Shown piece after piece: positions 19,344-30,077 of a stretch of 64,000 nucleotides of DNA. Source of the stretch: Blastococcus capsensis. Lineage in GTDB: Bacteria; Actinomycetota; Actinomycetes; Mycobacteriales; Geodermatophilaceae. Position 1 is the stretch's first letter, and each line of letters starts with the position of its first letter. A program made the position numbers and the translations under genes. The notes under the pieces are model-generated. The model did no database searches. It worked only from the letters and a program-made list of their open reading frames with translations, and was not told the DNA's origin. The stretch is from positions 33,015 to 97,014 of the forward strand of contig NZ_JASNNW010000024.1 in the NCBI RefSeq assembly GCF_030165005.1, read 5' to 3'.

Positions 19344-19655
19344 GTGGATTACTTCCCGCTGATCATGCTGGCCGTGCTGGCCGTCGTCCTCTTCGTGCTC
19401 CCGGCCCGGCAGCGCAAGAAGATGCAGCAGCAGACCGCTGCCATGCAGGCCTCGCTGACGGTCGGCACCCCCGTGATGACCACGAGCGGTCTGCACGCGA
19501 CGGTCGCCGGGCTGGACGAGAAGACGATCGACCTCCAGATCGCCCCCGGGGTCGTGGTGACCTACGCCCGCCAGGCCATTCTGGAGATCCGCCGCCCGGC
19601 CGACGCGTCGGCGGAGGTCGACGACCCCGCGCGTCCGGCCGACGGCACCGTCTGA
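19344..19655 (+). CDS. yajC: Preprotein translocase accessory subunit YajC
   Basis: Protein of 103 aa with a single N-terminal membrane helix (FPLIMLAVLAVVLFVLPARQ), the typical RQRKKMQQQ positive stretch and a small cytoplasmic domain. It forms the SecDF-YajC complex that assists Sec export. GTG at 19344 directly precedes the membrane helix; longer in-frame starts would add an Arg-rich segment not seen in the family. secD follows after 14 nt. Confidence 0.93.
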   Translation: MDYFPLIMLAVLAVVLFVLPARQRKKMQQQTAAMQASLTVGTPVMTTSGLHATVAGLDEKTIDLQIAPGVVVTYARQAILEIRRPADASAEVDDPARPADGTV

Positions 19656-19669
19656 GCCGGAGGACGTCG

Positions 19670-21322
19670 GTGGCCAACGGCCCGCTGCCCGCAGGGCGCT
19701 ACTTCGGCGCCTTCGCGCTGATCCTCGCCCTGCTCTACGGTCTGGTCTTCTTCACCGGAGACACCCGCACCCCGCAGCTCGGACTCGACCTGCGGGGTGG
19801 CACGACGGTGACCCTCACCGCGCGTACACCCGACGGCGAGGCGCCGGCCGCGGAGGATCTCGAGCTGGCCCGCCGGATCATCGAGCAGCGGGTCAACGGC
19901 CTCGGCGTCGCCGAGGCCGAGGTGGTCACCGAAGGTGACTCGAACATCGTCATCTCCGTTCCCGGGGACGACGGCGAGCAGGCCCGGGAACTGGGTGCCA
20001 CCGCCCAGCTGCGGTTCCGTCCGGTTCTCCAGGGTCCCGTACCGGCAGTGCCGGCCGAGGAGCCCGTCGACGGCGAGGAGCCGACCGAGGGCGCCGAGAC
20101 GGCCGACGGAGACGCCACCGCGGACGCCGCCGAAGACGACGGGGCCGCTGCCGGCGACGCCCCTGCGGACACCGACGGCGCCGTCGAGGACCCGGCACTG
20201 CCCGATGATGACGCCCCCGTGGTCACCCAGGAGGAGGCCGCCGCGGCCTTCGCCACCCTGACCTGCGAGGCGGACAACGTCACCGGCGACGTCGATCGCC
20301 CGGAGTCCTACGTCGCCGCCTGCACCCAGGACGGCACCGCGAAGTACCTGCTCGGTCCCACGATCATCGAGGGCACCGAGATCGACGACGCCACCGCCGG
20401 CACCGAACCCGGGACCGGCGAGTGGATCGTGCTGCTGGACTTCCAGTCCGAGGGCCTGGCCACCTGGGCCGCGTACACCACGGCCAACGTCGGCTCGAAC
20501 GTCGCCTTCACGCTCGACGGCCGGGTGATCTCCGCACCGACCATCAACAGCGCGATCACGACGAACCCGACGACGATCACCGGGCAGTTCGACCAGGAGT
20601 CGGCCACCGAGCTGGCCAACCAGCTCAAGTACGGCGCCCTGCCGCTGACCTTCACCCAGGCGACCGCCCAGTCGATCTCCACCGAACTCGGCGAGGAGCA
20701 GCTGCAGGCCGGCCTGGTCGCCGGTGCCCTCGGCATCGCCCTGGTCTTCGTGTACGCGCTGGTCTACTACCGGCTGCTGGGCCTGGTGATGATCGCGAGC
20801 CTCGCGCTGTCGGCGGTGGTCGTCTACGCCTGCCTGATCCTGCTGGGCCGGGAGATCGGGTTCACGCTCAGCCTCGCCGGCATCGCCGGGTTCATCGTCT
20901 CCATCGGCATCACCGCCGACTCCTTCGTCGTCTACTTCGAACGCCTCAAGGACGAGATCCGGGAAGGCCGCTCGCTGCGGTCAGCCGTCCCGCGGGCCTG
21001 GGTCCGCGCGCGGCGCACGATCCTGTCCGCCGACGCGGTGAGCTTCCTGGCGGCGGCGATCCTGTACGTGCTGGCGATCGGCGACGTGAAGGGCTTCGCC
21101 TTCACCCTCGGCATGTCCACCGTGCTCGACCTGATCGTCGTCTTCCTCTTCACCCACCCGCTCATGGCCGTGCTGTCCCGGGTCAAGGGCTTCGGCAAGA
21201 ACCGGTTCTCCGGGCTGGGCCGCGTCGAGCACACCCGTCGCCCCGAGGGGACGCCGGGCCGCGGCCGGGAACTCGTCGGCGCCACCAGCGGCAACGGCCG
21301 CCAGGACAGGAGCACCTCATGA
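19670..21322 (+). CDS. secD: Protein translocase subunit SecD
   Basis: Membrane protein of 550 aa that uses the proton gradient to pull exported proteins out of the Sec channel. The N-terminal helix is followed by LGLDLRGGTTVTL, the periplasmic P1 domain, and the C-terminal RND-type bundle (about 340-510) with the conserved GIAGFIVSIGITADSFVVYFER segment. Odd: residues about 122-186 of P1 carry a long acidic Ala/Asp/Glu-rich insertion, probably a flexible loop on the outer side. GTG follows yajC closely; secF overlaps the stop (ATGA). Confidence 0.95.
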   Translation: MANGPLPAGRYFGAFALILALLYGLVFFTGDTRTPQLGLDLRGGTTVTLTARTPDGEAPAAEDLELARRIIEQRVNGLGVAEAEVVTEGDSNIVISVPGDDGEQARELGATAQLRFRPVLQGPVPAVPAEEPVDGEEPTEGAETADGDATADAAEDDGAAAGDAPADTDGAVEDPALPDDDAPVVTQEEAAAAFATLTCEADNVTGDVDRPESYVAACTQDGTAKYLLGPTIIEGTEIDDATAGTEPGTGEWIVLLDFQSEGLATWAAYTTANVGSNVAFTLDGRVISAPTINSAITTNPTTITGQFDQESATELANQLKYGALPLTFTQATAQSISTELGEEQLQAGLVAGALGIALVFVYALVYYRLLGLVMIASLALSAVVVYACLILLGREIGFTLSLAGIAGFIVSIGITADSFVVYFERLKDEIREGRSLRSAVPRAWVRARRTILSADAVSFLAAAILYVLAIGDVKGFAFTLGMSTVLDLIVVFLFTHPLMAVLSRVKGFGKNRFSGLGRVEHTRRPEGTPGRGRELVGATSGNGRQDRSTS

Positions 21323-22653
21323 CCCGCCCGACCGACTCCGAGGAACTGGCGCCGGAGCACGCCGGTACCGGCGAGGAGGCGCTGGCCGACGCCGGTCTGC
21401 TGGACGGCCCGGATGACGACGGTGCGCCCGCGGCCCCCGCTGGGGCCGGTGGCCGCCGCGCCAGTCTGGCGCACCGCCTCTACAACGGTGAGGCCGGCCT
21501 CGACGTCGTGGGCCGCAGCCGCCTGATCTACAAGGTCACCGCGGTCGTGGTGCTGCTCTGCATCGCCTCCATGGTGTTCCGCGGGTTCAACTTCGGGATC
21601 GACTTCGAGGGCGGGAACAGCTTCCGACTGCCCGGCACCGAGGCGCAGCTGGAGGAGGCCCGCACTGCGGCGGAGGACGCCGGCGCCGAGGTCGCCACCG
21701 CGCAGGTGGTCGGCGGCAACACGCTGCTGCTGCGCACCGAACAGCTCGACAACGAAGCCGAGCGGGCCGTGGTGAACGCGCTCGCCGAGGCGGCGGGGAT
21801 CGCGCCGGACGACGTGAGCCCCGAGTCGGTGAGCGCCGAGTGGGGTGGGGACATCACCCAGCAGGCGCTCGTGGCGCTCGCGGTCTTCCTCGTGGCCGTC
21901 GTGCTGTTCCTGGCAGTGCGTTTCCAGCCGAAGATGGCGGTCGGCGCCATGGCGGCGCTGGCGCACGACATCGTCGTCACGGCCGGCGTCTACTCGCTGA
22001 TCGGCTTCGAGGTCACGCCGTCGACGGTGATCGGCTTCCTGACCATCCTCGGGTTCTCCCTCTACGACACCGTGGTGGTGTTCGACAAGGTCGACGAGAA
22101 CGTCCGCGACCTGGAGAACAGCGCCCGCATGACGTGGGGTGAGGCGGCCAACCTCGCGGTGAACCAGACGCTGATGCGGTCGATCAACACCTCGGTGATC
22201 GCGCTGCTGCCGGTCGCCGGGCTGCTGTTCGTCGGGGCCGGCATCCTCGGGGTCGGCACGCTCAAGGACCTCGCGCTGGTGCTCTTCGTCGGCCTGGCCG
22301 CCGGCACGTACTCGTCGATCTTCCTCGCGACGCCGATCGTCGCCGACCTCAAGGAGCGCGAGCCCGCCCAGGAGGCGCTGCGCCGCCGGGTGCAGGCCCG
22401 CCGGTCGTCGGCCGCGCGCGCCGAGGGCGGCCCGGCGCCGGCCGGCCCGGTGGCCAGCGCCCGCCGCCGGCGTCCTGCCGGTGGGGTCGCCCTCGCCGAC
22501 CTGCCGGAGAGCGTGGCCGCCGACGTGGTCGTCGAGTCCCCGGACACCGTGCGGCCGGAGTCGGCAGGCGGTGCCACGGCGGCACCGCGCCCGGGCGCGC
22601 GGCCGAACCGGACCGATCGGCGGACCGGGCCGGCCGGCAAGCGGCGCCGGTGA
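21319..22653 (+). CDS. secF: Protein translocase subunit SecF
   Basis: Partner of SecD, 444 aa, longer than the roughly 320 aa of Escherichia coli. Residues 1-65 are a charged cytoplasmic extension; then a helix, the FNFGIDFEGGNSFRL motif, the P1 loop and the five-helix bundle with GFLTILGFSLYDTVVVFDKV. A C-terminal Arg/Pro/Ala-rich tail of about 100 residues is cytoplasmic. Long tails are common in actinobacterial SecF. ATG overlaps secD. Confidence 0.95.
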   Translation: MTRPTDSEELAPEHAGTGEEALADAGLLDGPDDDGAPAAPAGAGGRRASLAHRLYNGEAGLDVVGRSRLIYKVTAVVVLLCIASMVFRGFNFGIDFEGGNSFRLPGTEAQLEEARTAAEDAGAEVATAQVVGGNTLLLRTEQLDNEAERAVVNALAEAAGIAPDDVSPESVSAEWGGDITQQALVALAVFLVAVVLFLAVRFQPKMAVGAMAALAHDIVVTAGVYSLIGFEVTPSTVIGFLTILGFSLYDTVVVFDKVDENVRDLENSARMTWGEAANLAVNQTLMRSINTSVIALLPVAGLLFVGAGILGVGTLKDLALVLFVGLAAGTYSSIFLATPIVADLKEREPAQEALRRRVQARRSSAARAEGGPAPAGPVASARRRRPAGGVALADLPESVAADVVVESPDTVRPESAGGATAAPRPGARPNRTDRRTGPAGKRRR

Positions 22654-23237
22654 CCGGCACCCGGTCCCGGCAACCCGTCGACGAGCTCATCGCCGGCTTG
22701 ACGGTCGACGTCCCCGACCATCCCGAGCCCGGCATCGTCTTCCGGGACCTCACCCCGGTCTTCGCCGACGGGCCGGCCTTCCGCCGGGTGGTCGACGGCC
22801 TCGCCGCACCCGCGCAGTCCGATCCGCGTGCGGCGGCACTGGCCGACGCGCGAGCGGGAGAGCGGGCGTTCGACGTCGTCGCCGGCGTGGAGGCCCGGGG
22901 CTTCCTCCTCGCCGCCGCGGTCGCCCTGGATGCCGGCGTGGGCGTGGTGCCGGTGCGCAAGGCCGGGAAGCTGCCGCGCGAGCGCATCGCGGCCGAGTAC
23001 GCGCTGGAGTACGGCACCGCGACGCTCGAGCTGCACACCGACTCGATCCGCCCCGGTCAGCGCGTGCTGGTCGTCGACGACGTGCTGGCCACCGGCGGCA
23101 CGCTCACGGCGGCGGTCGCCCTCGTGGAACAGCTGGGTGGGGTGGTCTCGGCCGTGGCCGTGGTGGTCGAGCTGGCCGCCCTCGGTGGCCGGCAGCGGCT
23201 GGCCCCGCACACCGTGCACGCGCTCTGGACCACCTGA
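22650..23237 (+). CDS. apt: Adenine phosphoribosyltransferase
   Basis: Purine salvage enzyme of 195 aa converting adenine and PRPP to AMP. The PRPP-binding motif is VLVVDDVLATGGTL (about residues 131-144). PGIVFRDLTPVFADG near the N-terminus and GVEARGFLLAAAVAL are typical of Apt. GTG overlaps the secF stop; the secDF-apt-rel order is conserved in Actinobacteria. Confidence 0.95.
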   Translation: MTGTRSRQPVDELIAGLTVDVPDHPEPGIVFRDLTPVFADGPAFRRVVDGLAAPAQSDPRAAALADARAGERAFDVVAGVEARGFLLAAAVALDAGVGVVPVRKAGKLPRERIAAEYALEYGTATLELHTDSIRPGQRVLVVDDVLATGGTLTAAVALVEQLGGVVSAVAVVVELAALGGRQRLAPHTVHALWTT

Positions 23238-23319
23238 CCGAGGGAGGCGCACCGGCGACCGGGGGCACCGGATGGCGCTCTCCGGCTAGCATGGGGAGGG
23301 TTCTTCCCTCCTCGAGCCC

Positions 23320-25785
23320 GTGGGAGTCACCGTGGCCTCCGATGTAGCCGCCGACGCGGCTCCCGCGCGGCCTGGCACGGTCACCGGGCCGCCAGGCGCC
23401 GGCGACGGTCCACCGGGGGATGCCCCGGTGCGCAGCCCGCTGCCCGAGCGTCCCGTGGTGCGCCGACCCGACGACGTCGCCGCCGAGCCGCTCGACCCGG
23501 AGTCCGGCGTGCCGCGGCGTCGGGTACGCGACCGCCTGGCACGGCGGATCGCCTCCGGCCAGCGCAGCGGCCTGGTCCGCCCGGTGCTCGAGCCGCTCGC
23601 CGCCCTGCACCGGCAGAGCCACCCCAAGGCCGATCTCGCGCTCCTCCAGCGGGCCTACGACGTGGCGGAGGCCGCGCACTCCACGCAGAAGCGCAAGAGC
23701 GGCGACCCGTACATCACCCACCCGCTCGCCGTCGCCACCATCCTGGCCGGCCTCGGGATGGACACCACCACGCTGATCGCGGCTCTGCTGCACGACACCG
23801 TGGAGGACACCGGGGTCACGCTGGAGACGATCACCGCCGACTTCGGCTCGGAGGTCGCCCACCTCGTCGACGGCGTCACCAAGATCGACAAGGTGAAGCT
23901 GGGCGATGCCGCCCAGGCGGAGACGATCCGCAAGATGATCGTCGCGATGTCCCGCGACCCGCGGGTGCTGGTCATCAAGCTCGCCGACCGGCTGCACAAC
24001 ATGCGCACGCTGCGCTTCCTCCCGCCGGAGAAGCAGGAGCGGAAGGCGCAAGAGACGCTGGAGATCCTCGCTCCGCTGGCCCACCGGCTCGGCATGAACA
24101 CGATCAAGTGGGAGCTGGAGGACCTGGCCTTCGCCACGCTGTACCCGAAGCGCTACGACGAGATCGTGCGCCTGGTCGCCGAGCGGGCGCCGTCCCGGGA
24201 CACCTACCTGGCCGAGGTCACCACCACCGTCAACGACCAGCTCAAGGCGGCCAAGATCGAGGCCGTCGTCACCGGCCGGCCGAAGCACTACTACTCGATC
24301 TACCAGAAGATGATCGTCCGCGGGCGCGACTTCACCGACATCTGGGACCTGGTGGGCATCCGGATCCTGGTCGACTCGGTGCGGGACTGCTACGGGGCGC
24401 TGGGCATCATGCACGCCCACTGGCAGCCGGTCCCCGGCCGCTTCAAGGACTTCGTGGCCATGCCGAAGTTCAACATGTACCAGTCGCTGCACACCACGGT
24501 GATCGGGCCGCAGGGCAAGCCGGTCGAGCTGCAGATCCGGACGCACGACATGCACCGCACCGCCGAGTACGGCATCGCGGCGCACTGGAAGTACAAGGAG
24601 AAGGCACGGGCCGGCGGCAAGCCGAGCGCCGGGGAGTTCGGGGCGCCGCCCACGGCCGGCTCGCCCGACGACATGCTGTGGCTGCGCCAGCTGCTGGACT
24701 GGCAGCGGGAGGCCCAGGAGCCCGGGGAGTTCCTGGAGACGCTGCGCTACGACCTCGGCCCGCAGGAGGTCTTCGTCTTCACGCCGAAGGGCGACGTCGT
24801 CAGCCTGCCCGGGCAGTCGACCCCGGTCGACTTCGCCTTCGCGGTGCACACCGAGGTCGGGTTCCGGTGCATCGGGGCGCGGGTGAACGGCTCGCTGGTG
24901 TCGCTGGACAGCAAGCTGAGCAACGGTGACGTCGTCGAGATCTTCACCTCCCGGTCGCCCAATGCCGGTCCCTCCAAGGACTGGCTGTCGTTCGTCGGCT
25001 CGTCCCGCGCCCGCACCAAGATCCGTCAGTGGTTCACCAAGGAGCGCCGCGAGGACGCGGTCGAGGCCGGCAAGGAGGCCCTGACCCGCGCCATGCGGAA
25101 GGCGGGGCTGCCGCTGCAGCGACTGCTCGGTGGGGAGGCGCTGTCGACCCTCGCCAAGGACCTGCACTTCGCCGACGTCACCGCGTTGTACGCGGCGGTG
25201 GGGGAGAACCAGCTCTCGGCCGCCTCGGTGGTCGAGAAGCTGATGGCGGCCCTCGGCGGCAGCGAGGGTGCCGCCGAGGACATCGCCGAGACCGCGATCC
25301 CCACCCGGCGCCCGGTCGCGCGGCGCTCGGCGAGCGGCGACCCCGGGATCATCGTCCACGGCATGACCGACGTCTGGGCCAAGCTCGCCAAGTGCTGCAC
25401 CCCGGTGCCCGGCGACGACATCCTCGGGTTCGTGACCCGGGGCGGTGGGGTCAGCGTGCACCGCACCGACTGCACGAACGCCGCTGACCTGCAGAGCAAG
25501 CCTGAACGTCTGGTCGAGGTCGAATGGGCGTCGTCGCCGGGCTCGGTGTTCCTGGTGGCCATCCAGGTGGAGGCCCTCGACCGGCACCGGCTGCTCTCCG
25601 ACGTCACCAAGGCGCTCGCGGACGAGCGGGTCAACATCCTGTCCGCGTCGGTGCAGACCAGCCGCGATCGCGTGGCGATCAGCCGGTTCACCTTCGAGCT
25701 GGCCGATCCCGCTCACTTGGGGGCGGTGCTCCAGACGGTGCGCAACGTCGATGGCGTCTTCGACGTGGAGCGCGTCACCGCGTGA
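23320..25785 (+). CDS. rel: Bifunctional (p)ppGpp synthetase/hydrolase
   Basis: Long RelA/SpoT homologue of 821 aa controlling the stringent response. After a roughly 90-residue disordered N-terminus come the HD hydrolase domain ([11 protein letters not shown]; intact), the synthetase domain ([20 protein letters not shown]), TGS ([14 protein letters not shown]), the zinc-finger/conserved-Cys region ([20 protein letters not shown]) and a C-terminal ACT domain (about 745-815). Both activities look intact. GTG at 23320 is the first start; GTG at 23332 is possible. A TAGCAT box at 23287-23292 may be its -10. Confidence 0.96.
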   Translation: MGVTVASDVAADAAPARPGTVTGPPGAGDGPPGDAPVRSPLPERPVVRRPDDVAAEPLDPESGVPRRRVRDRLARRIASGQRSGLVRPVLEPLAALHRQSHPKADLALLQRAYDVAEAAHSTQKRKSGDPYITHPLAVATILAGLGMDTTTLIAALLHDTVEDTGVTLETITADFGSEVAHLVDGVTKIDKVKLGDAAQAETIRKMIVAMSRDPRVLVIKLADRLHNMRTLRFLPPEKQERKAQETLEILAPLAHRLGMNTIKWELEDLAFATLYPKRYDEIVRLVAERAPSRDTYLAEVTTTVNDQLKAAKIEAVVTGRPKHYYSIYQKMIVRGRDFTDIWDLVGIRILVDSVRDCYGALGIMHAHWQPVPGRFKDFVAMPKFNMYQSLHTTVIGPQGKPVELQIRTHDMHRTAEYGIAAHWKYKEKARAGGKPSAGEFGAPPTAGSPDDMLWLRQLLDWQREAQEPGEFLETLRYDLGPQEVFVFTPKGDVVSLPGQSTPVDFAFAVHTEVGFRCIGARVNGSLVSLDSKLSNGDVVEIFTSRSPNAGPSKDWLSFVGSSRARTKIRQWFTKERREDAVEAGKEALTRAMRKAGLPLQRLLGGEALSTLAKDLHFADVTALYAAVGENQLSAASVVEKLMAALGGSEGAAEDIAETAIPTRRPVARRSASGDPGIIVHGMTDVWAKLAKCCTPVPGDDILGFVTRGGGVSVHRTDCTNAADLQSKPERLVEVEWASSPGSVFLVAIQVEALDRHRLLSDVTKALADERVNILSASVQTSRDRVAISRFTFELADPAHLGAVLQTVRNVDGVFDVERVTA

Positions 25786-25795
25786 CGACAGCCGC

Positions 25796-25851
25796 GGGAG
25801 CATCGCAGGGAGCGCTAGCGACCGAGGAGCGGACCGGGGCGCGGAGTCGCG
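25796..25851 (+). repeat. Dispersed GAGCATCGCAG repeat, copy B (after rel)
   Basis: Begins 11 nt after the rel stop. The left part (GGAGCGCTAGCGACCGAGGAG) is the subtype shared with copy C; the right part (GGACCGGGGCGCGGAG) is shared with copy D. Lies in the convergent region before the rel terminator. Confidence 0.8.
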
Positions 25852-25935
25852 CCATGCGTACCGCCTGACCACCGCGGGCCCCGTGCGGTGCACGCCCTCC
25901 CGCATCACCCCCTGATGATCAGGTCACTCGGGCTC

Positions 25936-25975
25936 AGGGGTCCTGGCTCACGTCCGGTGGTGAGCCAGGACCCCT
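25936..25975. terminator. Bidirectional terminator between rel and the cyclophilin gene
   Basis: Perfect 16-bp stem (25936-25951 with 25960-25975) with an 8-nt loop, between two convergent genes. Part of the right arm (GTGAGCCAGG) is repeated just downstream (about 25980-25990), which may indicate a duplicated hairpin arm. Confidence 0.85.
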
Positions 25976-26028
25976 GCAGGTGAGCCAGGGGAGGGACGGC
26001 GGCCTGCGCGGCGAAGGGGCGTCGCCGG

Positions 26029-26877
26029 TCAGCCGACGACGGCCATGTCCTCGATCGTGACCGGGATGTTCGGGGCGCCGTCACCGGGGCCCTCGGCCCC
26101 CTGCACACCACCCGCGGCGACCTCGTCCAAAACCGCGAGGCCGGCCTCGTCGACCGTCCCGACGACGGTGTACTCGGGCGGCAGCTGCGTGTCGACGAAG
26201 GTCAGGAAGAACTGGCCGCCGGTGCTGTTGGGCGCCGCCGTCTTCGCCATGGCGATCGTGCCCCGCGGGTAGGTGGTGTCCGGGGTGACCTCCTCGGCGT
26301 ACTTGTACGTGGGGCCACCCGAACCGGTACCGGTCGGGTCGCCGCACTGCAGGACGCCGAAGGTCTCGGAGTTGACCAGCCGGTGGCAGGGGCTGCCGTC
26401 GTAGAAGCCCTGCTCGGTGAGGTATACGAAGCTGGCCGCCGCGCACGGTGCCTCGGCCCGGTCGAGGGTCAGGGTCAGGTCGCCCTGGTCGGTGCTCATG
26501 AGCAGGGTGGCGGTGCCCTGGGTGGGGGTGGCCTCGGGGTTCGGCGGGGTGCCCACGTCGGTCAGGTTCGGGTTCCCCGACTCGTCGGGCAGGTACTCGC
26601 AGGTGACGGTTCCGTCGGCGTTGGTGGTGCGTGCCGCCGAGCTGGTCGCCGGCGTCTCCGCCGTCGGCGTGGCCGTACCGGCGGCCTGGTCGTCGGTTCC
26701 GTCGTCGCCGAGGACGCCGGTGACCAGCAGTGCGGCTCCCGCCACGACGACGACGGCGAGCGCGGTGAGGAGGATGCCCAGGTTGCGCCGCCGCTTCTTG
26801 ACCAGCTCGGCACGACGCTCCAGCTGACGCTGCAGGTGGCGCTGCGCGGCTTCGCGACGCTGCTTGTTCGTGGGCAC
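26029..26877 (-). CDS. Membrane-anchored cyclophilin-type peptidyl-prolyl isomerase
   Basis: Protein of 282 aa that would speed proline isomerisation in exported proteins. A very basic N-terminus (residues 1-32) and one membrane helix (LGILLTALAVVVVAGAALLV) anchor it with the C-terminus outside. A Thr/Ala-rich linker precedes the cyclophilin domain (about 115-282) with FYDGSPCHRLV, the GGQFFLTF active-site strand and VVGTVDEAGLAVLDEVA. It neighbours the rel gene in many Actinobacteria. Start ATG at 26877. Confidence 0.92.
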   Translation of the reverse strand: MPTNKQRREAAQRHLQRQLERRAELVKKRRRNLGILLTALAVVVVAGAALLVTGVLGDDGTDDQAAGTATPTAETPATSSAARTTNADGTVTCEYLPDESGNPNLTDVGTPPNPEATPTQGTATLLMSTDQGDLTLTLDRAEAPCAAASFVYLTEQGFYDGSPCHRLVNSETFGVLQCGDPTGTGSGGPTYKYAEEVTPDTTYPRGTIAMAKTAAPNSTGGQFFLTFVDTQLPPEYTVVGTVDEAGLAVLDEVAAGGVQGAEGPGDGAPNIPVTIEDMAVVG

Positions 26878-27018
26878 GGGGGCGGACTCCTCGGGCGGGC
26901 GGGCGCGGTGGCGGCCGGACGGGGATGCGGGCGGGCGCGTGCGGCCGCTCGGGGAGGGAGTCTAGGTGGCCGGGCTGGGGGTTCCCTGGCAGCGCCGGGT
27001 GCCGCGGGTGGCGCCGCG

Positions 27019-27024
27019 TAACCT
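27019..27024 (+). promoter_or_regulatory. -10 box (TAACCT) for a leaderless metallo-hydrolase transcript
   Basis: TAACCT ends 6 nt before the GTG at 27031. No ribosome binding site is present, consistent with leaderless transcription. Confidence 0.5.
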
Positions 27025-27030
27025 GCACGG

Positions 27031-27714
27031 GTGCTCATCCGCTCGTTCCCCGCCGGCGCCTTCGGCACCAACTGCTACGCCGTCGCCTCCGGCCACGGGC
27101 AGGAGTGCGTCGTCGTCGACCCCGGCATGGACGCCGTCGAGCCGCTGGCCCGCATGCTCGCCGAGGACGGTCTGAAGCCGGTGGCGGTGGTGCTCACCCA
27201 CGGCCACCTCGACCACACGTTCTCGGTGCTGCCCGTCTGCGACGGCTACGACATCCCCGCCTACCTGCACCCGCAGGACTTCGGGATGCTGTCGGACCCG
27301 GCCCGCTGGCACGGTCCGCAGCTGGCTCCGTTGATCACCGGCGTCGCGCTGCCCGACCCGAGCGACGTCAAGGCGCTCGACGACGGCGCGGTGCTCTCGC
27401 TGGCGGGCGTCGACCTCACCGTCCGGCACGCGCCCGGGCACACGCAGGGCTCGGTCATGTTCTCGGTGGACCTGGGCGAGGCGCCCGGCCTGCTGGCCGG
27501 TGACGTCCTGTTCGCCGGCTCCGTCGGCCGGGTCGACCTGCCCGGCGGCTCGTGGGACGCGATGCTGCGGTCGCTGCGGGACGTCGTCCTCCCGCTGGAC
27601 GACGAGACGGTGGTGCTGCCCGGTCACGGCCCCGCGACGACGATCGGGCGCGAGCGGGCGACCAACCCGTACCTGGCGGAGGCGGCCCAGGCGCCGAAGG
27701 GGCGCGGGCTGTGA
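27031..27714 (+). CDS. Metallo-beta-lactamase fold hydrolase (glyoxalase II-like)
   Basis: Hydrolase of 227 aa with the two-metal motif THGHLDH (about residues 57-63), further ligands in [15 protein letters not shown] and the final VVLPGHGP. The short length and lack of the glyoxalase II C-terminal domain fit the YcbL-like branch; substrates (S-lactoyl-type thioesters or others) are not certain. It precedes hisS as in many Actinobacteria. Confidence 0.88.
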   Translation: MLIRSFPAGAFGTNCYAVASGHGQECVVVDPGMDAVEPLARMLAEDGLKPVAVVLTHGHLDHTFSVLPVCDGYDIPAYLHPQDFGMLSDPARWHGPQLAPLITGVALPDPSDVKALDDGAVLSLAGVDLTVRHAPGHTQGSVMFSVDLGEAPGLLAGDVLFAGSVGRVDLPGGSWDAMLRSLRDVVLPLDDETVVLPGHGPATTIGRERATNPYLAEAAQAPKGRGL

Positions 27715-27729
27715 GAGCGACGGGCGAGC

Positions 27730-27793
27730 GAGCATCGCAGGGAGCGCCAGCGACCGAGGAGCGGAACGAGTCCGGAGCCGAACGGGGAGCATC
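27730..27793 (+). repeat. Dispersed GAGCATCGCAG repeat, copy C (before hisS)
   Basis: Fills the gap between the metallo-hydrolase gene and hisS and ends exactly at the hisS start codon. Its right end GAACGGGGAGCATC matches copy A except for one base, and provides the GGGGAG ribosome binding site. Left half is the same subtype as copy B. Confidence 0.85.
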
Positions 27794-29056
27794 GTGACCG
27801 GGTTGACCGCCCCGAAGGGGACCTTCGACACGCTGCCGCCGGACTCGGCGCGATTCCTCGCCGTCCGGGACAGGCTCACCGCACCGTTGCGGCGGGCCGG
27901 CTACGGCTACGTCGAGACGCCGGTGTTCGAGGAGACCGCCGTCTTCTCCCGGGGGGTGGGGGAGTCCACCGACGTCGTCACGAAGGAGATGTACACCTTC
28001 GAGGACCGCGGCGGGCGTTCCCTCACGCTGCGCCCGGAGCTCACCGCCGGGCTGATGCGGGCGTTCATCGAGCACCGCATGCACAGCGGCGCCCTGCCGG
28101 TGAAGCTCTGGACGGTCGGTTCCGCGTTCCGCTACGAGCGCCCCCAGGCCGGCCGCTACCGGCACTTCACCCAGGTCGACATGGAGGCGCTCGGCGTCGA
28201 CGACCCGGCGCTCGACGCCGAGGTGGTGGCACTGGGCGTGCAGGGCTTCCGCGACCTGGGGCTGACCGACTTCGAGCTGCTGCTCACCTCGCTGGGCGAT
28301 GCGACCTGCCGGCCGCAGTACCGCGAGCTGCTCGTCGCCTACCTGGACAAGCTGGACCTCGACGAGGAGACCCGGCGCCGGGCGGCGATCAACCCGCTGC
28401 GGGTGCTGGACGACAAGCGCCCCGAGGTGCAGGCGCAGCTCGACGACGCGCCGCTGATGGTCGACCACCTCTCGGACTCGACGCGGGCGCACTACGACGC
28501 CGTCCGCCAGCACCTCACCGACCTGGGCGTGACCTGGACCGAGGCGCCGAAGCTGGTGCGCGGGCTGGACTACTACACGAAGACCACCTTCGAGTTCGTG
28601 CACAACGGGCTCGGCGCGCAGTCGGCCATCGGTGGCGGCGGCCGTTACGACGGGCTGTCGGCGGCGCTGGGCGGGCCGGACGTCTCGGGCATCGGCTACG
28701 CCGTCGGCGTGGACCGCACGCTGCTGGCCGTCCAGGCCGAGGGCCTCGACATCGGCGCGGCCGCCGGCGTACAGGCGTTCGTCGTCCCGCTGGGGGCCGA
28801 GGCCAAGCGGGTCGCCGTCCGGCTGGTCGGGCAGCTGCGGCAGGCCGGCGTCGCGGCCGACACGGTGTACGGCGACCGCGGGCTCAAGGGCGCGATGAAG
28901 GCGGCCGACCGGTCGGGCGCTACGCACGCCGTCGTCATCGGCGAGCGGGATCTGACCGAGGGCGTCGGTCAGCTCAAGGATCTGCGCACCGGCGAGCAGC
29001 GGGCCGTTCCCGTGGGCGAGCTGTTCGAGACCGTGCGTGCGAGTGTGGAGGAGTGA
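27794..29056 (+). CDS. hisS: Histidyl-tRNA synthetase
   Basis: Class II synthetase of 420 aa. [16 protein letters not shown] opens the protein, motif 2 is [19 protein letters not shown], the HisA motifs are [15 protein letters not shown] and GGGGRYDGL, and the anticodon-binding domain occupies the last 95 residues. The GTG start follows directly on a repeat-supplied GGGGAG. The next gene overlaps the stop. Confidence 0.96.
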   Translation: MTGLTAPKGTFDTLPPDSARFLAVRDRLTAPLRRAGYGYVETPVFEETAVFSRGVGESTDVVTKEMYTFEDRGGRSLTLRPELTAGLMRAFIEHRMHSGALPVKLWTVGSAFRYERPQAGRYRHFTQVDMEALGVDDPALDAEVVALGVQGFRDLGLTDFELLLTSLGDATCRPQYRELLVAYLDKLDLDEETRRRAAINPLRVLDDKRPEVQAQLDDAPLMVDHLSDSTRAHYDAVRQHLTDLGVTWTEAPKLVRGLDYYTKTTFEFVHNGLGAQSAIGGGGRYDGLSAALGGPDVSGIGYAVGVDRTLLAVQAEGLDIGAAAGVQAFVVPLGAEAKRVAVRLVGQLRQAGVAADTVYGDRGLKGAMKAADRSGATHAVVIGERDLTEGVGQLKDLRTGEQRAVPVGELFETVRASVEE

Positions 29057-30048
29057 GTACTTCGATGGAGCAGCGACCGCTCGGGAAGACCGGGGCCGAC
29101 GTCGGCGTCATCGGCCTGGGCACCTGGCAGCTCGGTGGTGACTGGGGCGACGTCGACGACGAGGTGGCCGGCGAGGTTCTCGACGCCGCGCTCGACGCCG
29201 GGGTGACCCTCCTCGACACCGCGGACGTCTACGGCGACGGGCGGTCGGAGGTCCGCATCCGCAAGGCGCTGGCCCCGCGGGCGGAGCGACCCTTCGTCGC
29301 CACCAAGGCCGGCCGGCGCGCGGACCCCTTCGAGGCCGCCCAGTACACGCCGGAGAACCTGCGCGCGTGGGTCGACCGCTCGCGCCGCAACCTCGGGGTG
29401 GACACCCTCGACCTGGTGCAGCTGCACTGCCCGCCCACCGCCGTCTACTCCGACCAGCGGGTCTACGACACCCTCGACGGGTTCGTGGCCGACGGCTCGA
29501 TCGCGGCCTACGGCGTCTCGGTGGAGACCGTGGCCGAGGGGCTGACCGCGCTGCAGCACCCCGGCGTCCAGGCCCTCCAGGTCATCCTCAACGTCTTCCG
29601 GCGCAAGCCGCTCGAGGAGCTGCTGCCCGCCGCGCAGAAGGCCGGCGTCGGCGTCCTGGCCCGCGTGCCGCTGGCCAGCGGGCTGCTGACCGGCAAGTAC
29701 GACGAGTCGACGACCTTCCCTTCCGACGACCACCGCAACTTCAACCGCAACGGCGAGGCGTTCGACGTCGGCGAGACGTTCGCCGGGGTCCCCTTCGAGG
29801 TCGGCGTCGAGGCCGCCCGCGAGGTCGCGGCGATCGCCGGCGACGCCGTGCCGACCGCCGCGTTCGCGCTGCGCTGGGTCATCGACCAGCCCGGCGTCAC
29901 CACGGTCATCCCCGGGGCGCGCAACGTCACCCAGGTCCGCGGCAACGTCGCCGCGGCGACGATGGCGCCGCTGTCGGATACCCAGCTCTCCGACCTCGAG
30001 CGGCTGTACGACGAGCGCATCCGCGCCCACGTGCACGACCGCTGGTAA
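29053..30048 (+). CDS. Aldo/keto reductase
   Basis: NADPH-dependent oxidoreductase of 331 aa with a TIM barrel. The catalytic tetrad residues are in [11 protein letters not shown] (Asp, Tyr), FVATKAG (Lys) and LVQLHCPP (His). It belongs to the group with Tas/YajO-like proteins acting on small aldehydes; substrate unknown. Either GTG at 29053, overlapping the hisS stop, or ATG at 29065 is the start; both follow the GGAGGAG stretch. Confidence 0.88.
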   Translation: MSTSMEQRPLGKTGADVGVIGLGTWQLGGDWGDVDDEVAGEVLDAALDAGVTLLDTADVYGDGRSEVRIRKALAPRAERPFVATKAGRRADPFEAAQYTPENLRAWVDRSRRNLGVDTLDLVQLHCPPTAVYSDQRVYDTLDGFVADGSIAAYGVSVETVAEGLTALQHPGVQALQVILNVFRRKPLEELLPAAQKAGVGVLARVPLASGLLTGKYDESTTFPSDDHRNFNRNGEAFDVGETFAGVPFEVGVEAAREVAAIAGDAVPTAAFALRWVIDQPGVTTVIPGARNVTQVRGNVAAATMAPLSDTQLSDLERLYDERIRAHVHDRW

Positions 30049-30077
30049 CCACCCCCTCCCTCCGAAAGGCACCCTCC

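Noticed and set aside
26421..26430. GGTATACG in the cyclophilin gene as a further GntR operator
   Set aside because: One base off the palindromic core, inside coding sequence and far from the island.
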